From Rallus limicola (taxonomy: Eukaryota > Chordata > Aves > Gruiformes > Rallidae), in contig JAKCOZ010000015.1 of NCBI GenBank assembly GCA_022605955.1, forward strand, positions 4,283,287 to 4,347,286: a stretch of 64,000 bases of DNA, given 5' to 3'. The notes under the pieces are model-generated. The model saw only the letters and a program-made list of their open reading frames with translations. It was not told where the DNA came from and searched no databases. Positions 28,001-43,000 of the stretch are shown one piece after another (the stretch's first letter is position 1; every line of letters starts with the position of its first letter). A program made the translations under genes and the position numbers.

Positions 28001-31000
28001 GCACAAGGGATTCAGTGCCTCAGGAGGCACATCTAAAAGCAAGCTTTCCAGCAGAAACAGAATTCTGTTTGTCAAGAGGAAAATGATGGTGGAGCTGAAG
28101 GGGAATTTGCAAGTGGCCCCAGAGAATCCTTGGCACATCCACAACAGACCGGGGAGTTCCTGAGGACACACTGTTCAGTGTGATCAGAGGTGGATTCTAT
28201 GGCCATGAGGATACAGCAGTGATTAAACAACTACTTTGTGAACAGTTTGTTAGGACTTCTCTCTACGGATAACTGATACATTGATAAACGTGTATCTCCC
28301 TCTGTTCTGTGAAATCCTCAGGACTTTGATCCATCTAAATTCTATCTGACAGCAGCTTTTTCCCAGAGCACAACAGCTAAGCTGGAGACTTAGTCTTAAG
28401 TTTTGGTTGATATGCTTCAGTACAGCCTCATTACAAAATATTCCCTTTTCAGTTGTCGGAAAGCAAGTAAGGCAACAGGGGTGTTACAGATCAGAGGCAT
28501 CTTGCTGTTGAGAGATCAGGGAGCACCCTGCTTCATCATTTCTTGGTGAAATGCATTGTACAGAAAAAGGAAGTAATAAAATATATTACCTGTATTAAAT
28601 ACCTACTTTACTCTCACATTAGCATATTGACAGTGTCATTTCTCTTTGGTTTTGAAGCCAGCAGTATTTAAAGTGAGATGAAGGCCAACAGAACTTAACT
28701 TTTAAGGAGACTTAATTTATGCTCGTCCTTCTTGCAGAACAAAGAGTATGTGTGTCGAGGCCACGACTATGAGAGGCTAGAAGCCTTCCAGCAGAGGATG
28801 CTGAGTGAGTTCCCACAAGCCATCGCAATGCAGCATCCAAACCACCCGGATGACTCTATATTGCAGTGTGATGCCCAGTGTATCCTTCAGAGAAAGGGCA
28901 GACTGTGATTAGAGGAGAAAGGTATTGAAAAGGTCATCAACTTGGATACCTCTGTTCCTCAGTGTCTTCGGTAGAGCTCTGGATATCAGCAAAACGTACA
29001 CCTGCCTACAGTAAACATCAGCTGGTTTGTTGCTCTGTGTGTGGTTGGAGAGGTCCATTTTCATTCAGGGAGTAATGCAGGTCATTTTTGATGTGTAAGG
29101 GAGAGACCTGTCCTTGGTTTTAACTTTTACCAACAGCATTGCCATAATGCACTTCCCATGTATGTTAAAATACATTAACTGGAATACATTAAAAGTATTC
29201 CTGATACTGTCTCTTGGAGAACGTTTTGTGGAGAACACATATTACTCCAAAGTGTTGCTTTCCCTTGTGTTTGTTTTTCACATCTTTTTCTTTTCCTTTA
29301 TTGCAGTCTCCCTTTCTTTTAAACTGCTGAACTCTTTCATACCTGAGGCTTTGAATCTCTTTCTTCTCATCAGTAGTCTGTGCTCTGGTTTGATGTGACG
29401 AATGTGACGCCATGTACATTTAAGGACTGAGTCACATAACATCTAGCAGGTGTACAGAGACTACTGGAGATTTTAGTCATGAGAACACCCCTGTTTGGCT
29501 TGTGTGACAACAGGAAGGATGTTGCACAAGGCTTTAACCATAAGCAAGTGAAATCTCCTGCAATTGGTTGCTGTTTCCCACTTGTCTTTTATAACACAAG
29601 CATTTCTTTTTTCATTGCTCTGCCGTAGACAGACAGCAGGGTTCCTTGTGTGTGTATTTTGATTGGTTTCTCTGTGCTTGCAGCGATCTTGTCTGTGAAC
29701 TGAGGCTAGAGTTTGCTTAAACTGGATTGTAAATTGAGGAAATCAGAACAACCCTGGTTTGTAGACAAAGCTGGAGTGTATCGAGGGTGAAGCTTATCAA
29801 AGGTAAATGTTAGATATTTAAGTACCTAAATACATCAAGATCTACAAAAGTTCCTGCACAAGTGAGCTCTATCAAAACTAAGAGCAACTGGGTATTTTGC
29901 CTGCTGTAGCTACTTTTGATGTCTTACTACATACTCTGCATCCCGGGCTATGTGCCTTTCCCTTGGTCTGGCTGTGTGTCACTGTAACTCCACAGGCTCC
30001 GCCAGTAGTTCTGGTCTAGTGCTCTGCTGTTTCGCTCGCAAAAGAGGAGACTTGGAAAACAAAGAGTGGGAGTTTGATTCCAGGGTAGAGACAGCTTTCC
30101 TGTTTGAAGTCCTGTGTCTGCCTTTGACTAGGTAACTTCCAGATTTACAGATCTATGCAGTCACTCCCATCCCAGACAATATAGACGTGCTGCAAATGGA
30201 CCGAGTCCCCGATCGCATAAAGAGCTTCTACCGAGTCAACAACATCCGCAAGTTCCGCTACGACAGACCCTTCCACAAAGGCCCCAAGGACAAGGACAAC
30301 GAATTTAAGGTACAAGTAACAAATCAGCAGAGTTTGTGTTAGATCTGTTCAGGCCAAATGCTGTTTTGTTACTTTATGCTGATACAGTCTTTCAAATTCT
30401 GATTTGATGACCAAAGATACCCTAGTAACCTGAATAACAAGTAGCCATGGGGTCTGGTGGCTCCACACCTGACCTGAGGAAAACCTTCTCCAGTTTAAAG
30501 GTGTGTTATGGGAGTGCCAGGAAAGAAACATTCTGAAGCAAGAATAGGTTTTGGGGAGGTTTCTGGGGGGAGGAGTTTTGTTGGTTTGTTATTGTTGGAG
30601 GGTTTTTTTGGGGGAGGGAGATTTTGTTTGTTTGTGCTGTGGTTTCTTGGAGGGGTTGTTGTTTTCTTTTATTTTTCTCTTTTTTGCTGGTGGTTTTATA
30701 TGTTTGGCTGGATTTTTGGTTTTTTTCTTGCTACCATATACATCCAGAATGTCTTCTTGGGTCCCATGACAGAATTGGTGAGCAACCTTTAGAAATTAAT
30801 AGAAACATTGGGTGTGTTGGCTTAGAACACACTGGAATCTGGATTTTGTTGTTCAAGTGACTTTCTGCAAGTTAATGCTCAGGAAGTTAATATATTGTTC
30901 TCTGAACACCACCCCATAGTAAGAGTAGAGACAGTGTGATTGTGACTCACTGTGTACCTCACATTCTCAATTACACTTTGCAGAGCTTGTGGATTGAACG

Positions 31001-34000
31001 TACCACTCTGACCTTGACTCACAGTTTGCCTGGGATCTCTCGTTGGTTTGAGGTGGAGAGAAGAGAGCTGGTAAGATTCCTAGTTCCTGTAAGTGGCGTT
31101 TGAAATGATGGGTTACTGAGGACATGGGGTAGGAAACTTAAAATTCCTTTGGCTGAAATCCTGCAGTCTTTAATGATGAAGTTTACCAATGTATACCAAA
31201 GTATGTCCTATTTTCACCATTTAGTCTAAAGAATTGCTGAATATAACCAGGGGAATTACATGAGGAAACATGATAGTATAATGGAAACAGTCAGAAAGAT
31301 GGAAGAACTGCACTGTTGCTATGTCTTTTGGTATACAGAAAGAAGGTATTGCAACTAAGTGACCTAAAATACAGCACTGCTAACAGTAAAGCTTGTTAAT
31401 ATAGCTAATTTTCTACAAAGCAGGAAAAACTGAGAGATCACTGAACAGTGTACTAGACTATAAATTCATTACAAGGCAGGTAATAAATCTCAAACAAGCA
31501 TCCATGGAATTAAAGTATATTTTCTTGCCTTTGAGGTTGAAGTTAGTCCTTTGGAAAATGCCATTCAAGTGGTGGAGAACAAAAACCAGGAGCTGAGAAC
31601 ACTGATAAGCCAGTACCAGCACAAACAAATGCATGGCAACATTAATCTTCTCAGCATGTGTCTGAACGGAGTGATTGATGCTGCAGTTAATGGGGGAATT
31701 GCACGATACCAGGAGGTAAGCCAGGCTCTGCTTCTGAATTTAGGATCATCTTCTTTCAATTTTATTTCCATTTCCGATTCAAATAGAGTAGGACTTAATA
31801 AGATAAGACATTTTCATGCACATTATCTAAATATGAGGTTAAAACCCCTACTTGGTTATTCTGCATCAGTGCTTGCATAGCCACACGCCAACAGGAGGGG
31901 ATCCAGAGGTGGGGTTTGAATATCACACTGAAGCAGCTACAGTTGGCAGAAGGAAAGTTGGCTTACCTGGAAGTCCTGACTTGGCAGGTAAAAGAGTGAA
32001 GCAGATTTTTTTATACTGCTTATATTATAAATTCCTCTGCAGTAGAGGCAGTGGGTTCACAGTAATTGAGACTGATTGGGCCTGTAATCAGGAAGAGACA
32101 CTAATCTGTGCTACTCAGCCATTATCATTGCTAGCCTAATTCCGGGCTCACTGTAACCCTATAATGATCCTATATGCAGGATGTTATCTGGTGTGATCTG
32201 TGGCCAGCTCTTAAACTGCACTGCAAGAGGTCAGTCTAGGGTGAAATACTGAGATATGGCAGCAGTGCTCCAGGGATGTGGGCTGTGTCTTCCCTCCAGA
32301 GCTGTGAAAAGAACGTCCCTTGTGCTTTACATTAGTTACCATATTCCTCACATAATTCATTTACCTTTATGCAATTACGTGGAGGAAACTATATAAAATT
32401 CACTAACTGGATGATAGCAGGCTTGGTGGTACTGCTCAGCTCTCTCACCTGGGGAAACTTGGTCTGATTCACGATTCAGCAGAATCATGAGGGTTGCTAA
32501 AGCTGTGCTGTAGCATTACCAGATCCCAGAGTGCTAAAAGCAATACAATTAAGCTGCTGTTAGTTCAACATACTTTGTTTTCCTAAGATTTTTGGACCTT
32601 TTCCTCTCATCCTTTCACACCAAGTTCTGATGAAATACCTTCCAGTAAGCAGAAAGGTTTTGTTATTTGGTTGCTTTTTTTTTTCTTTCTGTAGGCCTTT
32701 TTTGATAAAGATTATATCACAAAGCACCCTGGAGATGCAGAGAAGATCACACAGCTCAAGGAACTCATGCAGGAACAGGTACAGTTTTTCAGCTGCAAAA
32801 GAACACTGCTACAGTGTCTGGATTGATCAGCAGTCAGCCTGAGCATAGCGGATCCAAACGATTCGTTCAGAAACAAAGAGTTCTGGTACAGGAGATCTGA
32901 AGTCCATTTAAACAAAAAAGAGAGGGGAGGTGGCCAAGGAGTTGATGCACAAGCCAGTCACCTTATGGCACATGAGGTGAAGCTCAGCTAATAGTACATT
33001 AATTTTTATCTCCATTTATTATCCAATACACATCTTACCACGCTTCAAACCTGCCATTCATCTGGGGCATTTCGAATTATGTCTTCTCAGTAAGCTTCAG
33101 AGATAATCTGTCAGGAGAAGCCAGGTCAGGCTTGAGATTAAACTGGCAGAATTGCATAGGAAAACTTAATGCCTATTTGTATTATCTGCGGTTTTATTTC
33201 TCCTTAGTGTCTCCATGAAACATCTGGGCAGATAAAGCTAGCTGGATGCATTGATGGGAGGGAAATCAGAAAATCACATGCCTCAGCTCAAAGTTTGGCA
33301 AGATATATGCCCCATTAAACAATGTGTCCAAGTCTGAATAGAGCTACTAGGCCTGTTTCTTCAACAAATCACTGAACTGCATTTCAGATTGCCCATCTGT
33401 AACATAAAGATAGTGCTTATCTCCCTTCAATCCTCAAGAGGATGTTTGAAGATTAATTAGCTATTGTTTGTACAGACTTTGGATCATGTAGGGAATTATA
33501 CACATCTCAAGCCTGTTATCATTACTGTTTTCTTTCATCTGAGAGCTTATATAATCTCATTCGATCGCTAATATTGTATGCTTCACCTCTGAAAAGTGAC
33601 CTTTAAAAATAAATAATGAGCAACAGAGTGACTGTACATGCCACACTGCCACTGCAGCTCAACCATCAGAACCTCCTTCTAGCCATCTCTGTTGGCAACT
33701 TTAACCCCTTCTCTGAGCCTGGGTGGAAGGAGCTGTCTTTGCCACAGTGCAGGTGTAACGCTGGTCACTCTGGAGAGAGAATCAATCTGGTCATTTTTTA
33801 CAGATATCTCTTAGCACAGGTAATCCAGCATGACACAGATGTACTTGTCTCACCCTTACACCACTTGCTGAAGTAATATGAACTTGCCCAGGTCTCTTGG
33901 GCTTGTGAAAGAGCAGGGCTGTATTTGACAGGACTTTCTTGCACACTGGCAGAACCAGGGGACAGGCTTTGATTCCAGCTTTGAGACCTGTGTGGTGTTG

Positions 34001-37000
34001 TGATGGTATGTTTTCTCTTTAACAGGTGCACGTGTTAGGAGTTGGTCTGGCAGTCCATGAGAAATTTGTACACCCAGAAATGCGTCCCCTGCATAAGAAA
34101 CTGATAGACCAGTTCCAGATGATGAGATCCAGTCTGTACCATGTAAGCCAACAGGCGTTTTTCCCATTTTGAATCCCTCAGCAGTACAAACCTTACTGTC
34201 AGCTGCAGTTAAGGTTCACAAAAAACTGGGCTGATAGAGCACTGACTGAACTTACTGGCTTGCCAAACTGTCAAAAGAATTCTTGGGTTTTGTGCAAGAA
34301 GGCAGTCTTTCTAAGTCTGATAACTGAGCCTTTCAGTTGAACTAGAGTTTTTCATATTCATATGTTCTTTTTTGTATCACAAAACAATTGTAAAGCTTGA
34401 TCTTCAGTTACTGTCTTATGTAGCAGAAAATGCCATGAAACAGAGGAAGACACATTAACGGACAGTGTGTTAGATGTTGAGTAGCATGACATGGATTAGG
34501 CCCTACAGAAGGGTTTTATGCAGACAGTGACAGGAATTCCTGTTGGGTCCTTTAGGTACCTCTCTCTGGTGAGCAGGACACACACTATTATGGGTCTGTA
34601 GTTCCTGTATATTCAAGCGAGCTGCCACCATTCATGCCACCTGTTCTGTACCAGAAGCACAAGTATCACGCTCTAGGAATGGTGCCTTTCCTTCCCCGTG
34701 TGCTCTGCTCTGCATTAGCACTCTGTGACAGAGATACTTGAGATACATGTTAGGCTGGTCTCTGAAATTCCCAACACATTCTCCTCCACCTGGGATACTG
34801 GAATCTTTGTGGATACCTTCAACATCACCACATCCAAACCAAAGGATATCTTCCCATCATGTAAAAGAATTACTTGGAATACATGCACTAGCACTTTACT
34901 TTCTAACCAGAGTATGTATTTTCTAAGGTAGCTTATAACTGGAAGGCTTTTTCCTCCCCTCATAATGACCACACAGAACGTTAGGGGCTGGAAGGGACCT
35001 CGGAAGATCATCTAGTCCAACCCTCCTGCCAGAGCAGGATCACCCAGACTAGATCACACAGGAACGCATCCAGGCGGGTTTGAATGTCTCCAGAGATGGA
35101 GACTCCATGACCTCTCTGGGCAGCCTGTCCCAGGGCTCTGTCACCCTCACAGGGAAAAAGTTCCTATTTCTATTCACATGGAACTTCTCTGCTCCAGCTT
35201 GCACCTCCTGCCTCTTGTCCTGTCACTGCCATCCCTGAGAAGAGCCTGGTTCCATCCTCCTGACTCTTACCCTTTCCATATTTATAAGCATTAATAAAGT
35301 CACCCCCTCAGTCTCCTGAGACTTTCCTGAGAAGAAAACTTCTAATTTTCATGACAAGCTTAGCTTCTTTTCCTTATTTCATACAAAAATGCCTGTTTCC
35401 TTTGCAGGAGTTACCTGGTTTGGATAAGCTGAGTCCAGCCTGTTCTGGCAACAGTACACCACGCAGCAATGTTCTGGTTTCACATGGACCTATGAGCCCA
35501 GAGAGCATAAAGCTGGTGCATCGACACAGGTACCCTGCTTTTTCCTACTGAAACATCTGGGATCTCTGCACACTGATGCATTAAGATTCACAGATCTAAG
35601 AAGTGGTTAGCAGGACTGCAGGGAGGAGCAGGATGAGTTTTGGCAGAAGGAAAGAAAATTGTATTGCTTGTTTTAGAACCCAACTCAGTATGTTCCCATT
35701 TTTAGGGATCAAAAAATCAGACCCCAAATATATGAAAGGCTGCCCAGGTGTTTCAGTCAGAATTAAAAAAAAATAAAGACCCAGTCTTCACAGAAACATC
35801 TCAAAATGTGGATACTTATTCTTCCATATTTATTTCTCTTGGTGGGTCCACATAGCTGTCTTTAAAGCCTGTGGAAACTTGGTCTTTAGTGCATGAATCT
35901 GGGATGGTAATGTTCTTTTTACTATTAAACTGAGTAGCTCTTACACTGCTGCAGTGACTTGGCAGTTTGACAATTGGTGTCTGGGTGATGAAATTTCTTT
36001 CCTCAAAATTCCTCACTTTGTAAAGCCATTTTAGGGCTCAGGGCAAACCAGGGACATTCTGTAGCATACAAAGTATGTATGTGTGCATGTGATTCACAGT
36101 GAAAAAGAAAAAAAGTAATTCCATAAGTGATCAGGGTGCAACGTGCCCACCAGCTGGGCTGTATTAATGTACTGTCAGCTACAAAGTTGCCTTCAACTGT
36201 AATGCTGAGGTCCAACAAATGCAAGAAGGAAAATTCTGTTTTCACCTGTACAACTCCTGCTTGACTTCCCTTGGAATGTTTTTTTAAGCTGCTTCATACC
36301 TCAGAGTTAAAAATGAGAGTGATTTCAGAGTGCTCTGTTATAAATGAAACAGATACGCACCCAGCATCACGACATGATGGTAACATGGTGCTGGATTCCG
36401 AATAGTACATACTGCATACTGTGTTGTCTTACTTGTAACCTTGCTCTCACTTCTTTCATGTTTATTCACATTTATGGATTTGCTTAAGCTTACTTGGCCT
36501 GATTTTTCAAGTGTCAGACATGCAGAGGTGTGACCCAAAGCAGTAGATAACTGTAGGTACTTACTAGCTCAAAACCAAATCAGGCTTCACAAGTTAAAAC
36601 ATGGGTTCAAAAAATAATGTTGCCTTTTGTCTGTCTCTGTTTCTGTTCCAGCCCACTGAACTTGCTGGGTTCAGTCCGACACTCCTCCTCCTCTCTGTCA
36701 TCTCACACCTCCAGCGAAACAGGGAACCTGGTTATCCTAACAGACAGTTCTGTGGGAGAGGCTGCCGAGGAGATGTACCACATGCAGGTACAGCTCCAGC
36801 ACAGCCAGGAGTGGCTGTACAAACAGCGCTGGACGTGCTCTGGAGGGTTATGCTCTGGAGAGGCACGCTTTACCTGCACACGCCTGGGTCTGTCCTCTGG
36901 TGTTTTTCTCAAAGAACTCAATAGGCAGAATCTAACACTACCATGAGACAGGGGAATGCAACTGGGTTTGCTGGGGAGAGAAATCTCTATTTGTACGGTG

Positions 37001-40000
37001 AAAGTGGCTGCTGTGGTCCGAGATCCCACTGCTGCTTTCAGAAAGATGCACTCAGCATGTTATTGATCTGACCTGATCACCAGACGCAGTTAGTGTTGCT
37101 CTTGCTTTGTGGGAGGGTGGGATGAGTCCCACAATCCTGAGTGCAGACTAATTGAGGCCTGCACTGAAGCTCTTTCCTAGACAGAGGCTGCACTGGGTGA
37201 TCTCAGACAGGTAAATATCCAATGCACTGATCACTCAGTTCTCTCTTGATGATTTCTCATCCTCCCACAGCTTGTTTACCCTAACTCCAGGTACCAAGGC
37301 TCAGTCACCAACGTCTCTGTTTTATCCTCATCCCAGGCTAGCCCCTCCACCTCCAGCCTGAGCTCTACTCACTCGGCACCGTCCCAGATGATTAACTCTG
37401 CCCCTTCCAGTGCTCGAGGTAAGAACAGATGGACTCGGATGAAGGGTTAACTGGACCTGCAGTGTCCCCTAGACCTGGCAACGTTGTTGAGTTCTTGGTG
37501 AAAGACCACCTACACTGAAATTGTTTGTTTTGGATCTGTAAATGCCTCCTCAAAAATTATTTCTTAAAAAATGTTTTTCAATATCCAGAAATAGATTTAG
37601 TAATGTTTTTCAACAGTATTTGAAATGTATCTCTAATACATGCTGGTTTTGGGCAGCTGGATTTTATAATGATTTCCACTGTTCTGCCACAAAATTGTGG
37701 CAGGCAATCTACAGGAAAACAAGCAGAGTCTTTGGTATTTAAAAGGGAGGGTATTTAAAAGGGAGAGATCATGAAGACAAAAGTGGAAAAATCATTTTAC
37801 ATGTTAAATGAAATAAGGGTACAATAAAGAACTTGAGGCAGTTCAGCAGAAATGTGTGTACACAAAAGCCAATGTATCCGATGAATGTTGAAAGATATGG
37901 ATTTAAGTACTGCAGTTAAAGAAGGGCTTCCCTGCTGGGGAATTCCTGAAGGAAGGAAGGAAAAATGTAAAAAAAGACTCTGGGGGTACTCGTACTGCCA
38001 TTGCTGTCACAGCAGCTGGTCTTGATATTGCTAATCACTTTCTTCCCAAGGCTCAGAGCTGAAGCAAAGCCGCTCTGTACAACCTCCTGAATTAGGTAAC
38101 TTCTATGCAAATGTTTGGGTATTTTTTCTCATTTTGGACTCTCAGTTGCAGGTTCACAAATTCCTGCATCTCTTTTCACAGGCACCTGAAGAAGGTATCC
38201 AGGATCTAGTCAGAGATAGAGGCTGGTATTTAAATCTTACCCTTCTTTCCCATACAGGGAAACTCTATGTCTCCTTACGGACAGAGAATACAGAGAAGGG
38301 CACTTTCTCTCCCGCCTGTTTGGTGCTTTTTTGCTCAGTCTTGCAGTAGAATCTTAATTGACTGGCTGTTCTTATGACACAGATGGACCTGAGGGATTTA
38401 ATTAAGGATCAGATGGTGGAGGAAGGTTAGAAGTGGACATCGTCGGATAAAGCCCCATAGCTTCACTCGTTACCAAGGACTGTAAGGGAAAGAATAACCA
38501 GATGAATCTGGTGTAACAGGAAAGGGAAGGTGGAACTGAGGACAGAGATGTCATGTCAGGAATCTGTCCTTAAATGGATAGATGGGCCTCAGCTGGCACG
38601 TGAGCCCTGAATCTTTTGGGGGATCTGAGAGGTTTTGGTGCTTGTAGTGTTTCAGGCTATTTTCCACTTTAAAAGTCCAGTGCTCACAGCGACAGGCTGT
38701 GCCAGCCTTTCTGAGCTGGATGGCTACACAGCGTCACAGCTTCCCTCTTTACTGTATTCTTTGCTGTTGCCTAGAAACCAGTGATGAATGCTACAAAGAT
38801 TTTAGTGCTGACGGATGAGCCAACAGCACCTCCCAGAGATGAGAACGAGACAGTGTAAATGACCACAAATGAGGAAAAGGAAAGCAATGGTTTTGAAAAA
38901 TACTTCACCAAATACATCTGTTTTATTCTCCACTCTTACTAACATGTTTTGGTAGGCTACAATACAGCATTTCTCCTCTGCTAGTTTTGCTGACGTGTAA
39001 GTTAGGTGAGCACAGCCCTCAGACATTACCCACGAATGATGGGATTCCGCCTCTAGCACAGTTTCAGATGCTCTCTGTGCTTCCCAGTGTGCAGGTCACT
39101 GTTCTGGTTATTATGACACCGCTGTCTGGAATGGGGCTGTTCAAGAAAAAGCACTTAAGTTCCACTGTGGTAATACAGCTTTGTTTTTCTCCTTGGTGAT
39201 TTTTCCTTTTGCTTTGTTTTTTAATTGGGTGAATTTGATGCTTGTGAAACTGAGAGACCAGTATCACTGGCTGGAGCAAGGTACTTCACAAACATTCCAT
39301 GTGCAGCTCTGCCAATGCACCTCTATCTTTTTTTTCCTTTTTTTTTTTTTTTCCTTTTTTTTTTTGGTATTTATTTATATTCTTTTTAATTTAGTGCTGA
39401 TGAAAGGTGCTGGATTGACAACACTGGAGGCTGAAGCCCTCTATTTATCCACAGAACAGATACAGCATGGGCGGCAGCCGTGCAAGCTTCCCCACGCTGC
39501 CCCCACCAATGTGCCTCATCTCTGTCCTGGAGGGACCACCTCTAGAGGTGAGAGGATAGTTCAGTCACCATGACCCATCCAATCCTTGGCCTTTCTGCTG
39601 AGACTGCCAACAAAGCTGTGATAGTCACACTGCTAGAGTGACCCCCTTTCCAGGCGGGAAGGATAGGAAGGCCAGCAATTCGGTTCATGCAGGCCACCTC
39701 AGTGTATCAACTTCTTCGTCACCTGCGGCTTTAACCTGAGCACGGTTACCTTGGATGTCCAGGGTGTGGTCAGAGGTTTAAATGGGTCTCTCATTGATTC
39801 AAGTCTAATGTAGAAGTCCAAAACCACTATCCCATAATCCAGTTACTGATACCACCTTCTCTGTTTAACTGCTGAGTCCTTCCCGGAGCTCGGCTACTAG
39901 CAGGGTTCTGAGGAGACAGGTACCTTCCTAATTTAGATTAATTCCATTAGTGCTCAAAGGAAGCTGTGGACATTTGTATTAAGAATCCAGCAGGAACTTA

Positions 40001-43000
40001 AATGTTATTTCCTATTCTCCACTTCCAAAAGAATGACCCTTTAATGACATTTAAAACAGCAACACAAGGAAATCATTTGGCTTGTCCAAAGAAAATACTA
40101 AAACCATTAATCCAATGTTCTGTTTAGAAGCTAGTCAAGACAGTAATTAATGATTTGATCATATCACTGAACTGCAGATTAAAGCAGCACACCTTATGCT
40201 TGTTGTACTATGCACAAGTTGGAGCAAAAGTCAGAATACAGTAAGATTAACAGTATGTATCATTCATTTTTTCTGGCTTCACCCTTGTGTAGCTTCTTCC
40301 CTATGAAGAAATCAACACTATTGTATGGAGGATCAGTAAGAAATTCAGGGTTTGTTTTGGCTTCATTTGACATGACTCATGAGGCGCAGTGCTCTAACCG
40401 TGCTGGAATCAAAAGGTTATGTAAGCCCATGTTCATTAACCAGAAAATGTAATGCAAAAAGGACTGGAAAGAGTTAGGAGTAGGTTAAGATTTTTTCAGT
40501 AATTTCATTTAAAATATGTATGGGTTTCCTCCCATGCACTCTAAAAGCAACTCCCACTTGACACTAAAGCATCCCTACTGCTTCCTTAACACTGCCCTCT
40601 TTTTAAGGTGTAGAAAATGAATCCCCTTATTCAGCACTTTGTAAGAACCCACATACTTACATTAAAAACTTCCTTCTTAAAGCAAAAAAAGTTCTCTTCT
40701 GGTGCAGGAGTGAACTGTTTTCATGATTGTAATGAAAATAATTAATCAGGAGAAAAGATTAATTGAGTTTGGAATTTAACTATGTTAATTTTCAGTTTCA
40801 TTCCTTAAAACTCGTCACAAGTGGATTAATATTTTCATAATTAAAAAAAACCCTACCTCTGGTTTCATCAGAGGTTCTCCTGTCTCATTAATAGCACATA
40901 CAGTGAACCAAGCTACAAGCTAAAAGAAATAGGCCCTGGTATGTGCTGTGGCCTTTTATGTGGCCACTGGCTCTTCTGGAAGCTTTTAAAAGCTTTTTTT
41001 TTTTTTTAAACTTTGTTTTTATAAGTTTTGCCAGTCCCTGAAAGGGGACATGGTGACTGTGCTCTCTATCTGGCCCAAGCAGCAGGCCTGACCATTAATG
41101 AATGCTTCGGGTCTAGCCGCTCCTCTGCTGGCTCACAAATCAGAGGTATCAGTACTCAGTTTTACCTGCAGACTGGGTAGTTGGCATAATCTGTTACAGT
41201 CTTTCCAGCTGTAGTTATTTACAAATTTAGGGCACCAAACACCAGAGCTGTTTGTTTTCTAAATGAGATTCTGCCCCTATACACGTGGGATCCTTCAGGT
41301 CATGCACTGCAAGGTCTGTGTAAACTATAATCCCATCTAAACCGATGGCACATAGAGGTGGTTTGCATCTTGGAGATAAAAGAGCAAGGGTGTTGAAATA
41401 AAAGGGAGAGGTTTACAGCACAGGTCATGCTGTGTCGTGTTCTGGGCACACCTAAAAGTTCGGCATCCTCATACCTGTCATGCAGAAACAGGCCTACCTG
41501 TGATGTGTGAGTAAAAGAGACTCAGCATAAAGCGTTAACCTGTGTTTTCCAAGCTGATGTTGTATATAACAGCAAGTAATGTTGTCTGATTTTGTTTCTG
41601 TTTTATGTCTGGGGAGAAAATGAGTTCGGAACTAGAATGCAGATACTCTGCGGCTGTTCATGTCGGGGTGGGGGTGTAGATTAATCTGGGACCTGCCACC
41701 CCTGATGGAATTGTTGCAATTGTAGGACCTTATCCTGCATTCTGCTGGACACATTGTTCCTTCCACTGTGTGCTGAATATCAGTCCCAAAAACTGCATGT
41801 TTGCTTTTGCTGGGGTAAAAGCTGCATTAACCAGCACCAATGCCTTTGCTCATACGTTGGAGTGCTGTTCAGGTAATGTGTGTGGTTGTGGACAGTTTGC
41901 AAAAGGGGGCATGTATTCCCCAAAAGCCAGCATGGCTCTGTAATGCGCTGTGTGCTGCCATCTGTTCAGTGCGTGTTTGTGACGCAATGAAATGATCAGT
42001 GCAAATTAAAGCTCACTCCAGCAGCTTCACATCAATTCCTGCCTAATATTGTGCATCCCAAGGGATGCATGTATCAGTACTATCAGGCTTTAGGAAGTCA
42101 GTAATGGTTATCATTCTCCTGGCAAGTTCATTATCAGCTGTTGCGTATCAGAAGACATACTGTTACGTGGCACTCATCTTGAAGGACAGGAGTCCCAAAT
42201 AACTCCATGCCCCAGGAAGCTGTTTACACCCCAGTATCTTAAATGACAACTATGCAGTTAAGTGCATCCCTACTGTCACTCTAAGCATTGGTAAATGTCC
42301 TCTTGGCTTCAAGTGGCTCAGTATTCCAAAGCGCTCAGCAGTAATCATGCATTACCCAGTGGCATTGTAAGCAAAGTGCCACCCACATTTAAAAAAACTT
42401 GTGTTCATTACTGGGTTTTGTTTTGCTTTAACAAAGAGGAAGCTAACCCAGGTATTGCCAACTCAATGGCAGCCCCTCAGCCTGTACCAGAACTGAGGAA
42501 GGAAGTAGCTTCCCGTGGCTTCCTGCTTTCACTGAACGGTGCATCTCAAGCTTTTTATCCCTTTCTCCCACATTCAGTCCCAAATCCCACAACTGTATGG
42601 AATTTCTGTACCTACAGCTCTTTATGGAGCGAGGGAGCATGAGGCACTGTACAGCACAGCCACCCCTGATTCCACACAGATGCCCACTTTGGTCTTTTTC
42701 TAAAGGGAAGCGCTTTGCAGCATACAGCTAGGGACACCTACACCTTACACACCTTAGGTGGTATGTCCTTACTTGCACGTAACACGCCAGTTCTGACATC
42801 ATCCTCGTGCTAAGCACCTCACCAACAGTTAGCTGCTGAGTGGGCTCGGCACCATGTTTTCTGGAGTCCTGTAAGATCCATCTGTCCGAACAAACTGCAG
42901 AGGAGGACTAGCTCCCTGGGCATGCGGAGACATGGCTGTTGTTTGTCACGTGTAGGTGATTACTCTCACTTGTTTACAGGCTCTCCCTCTCTACCAGATA

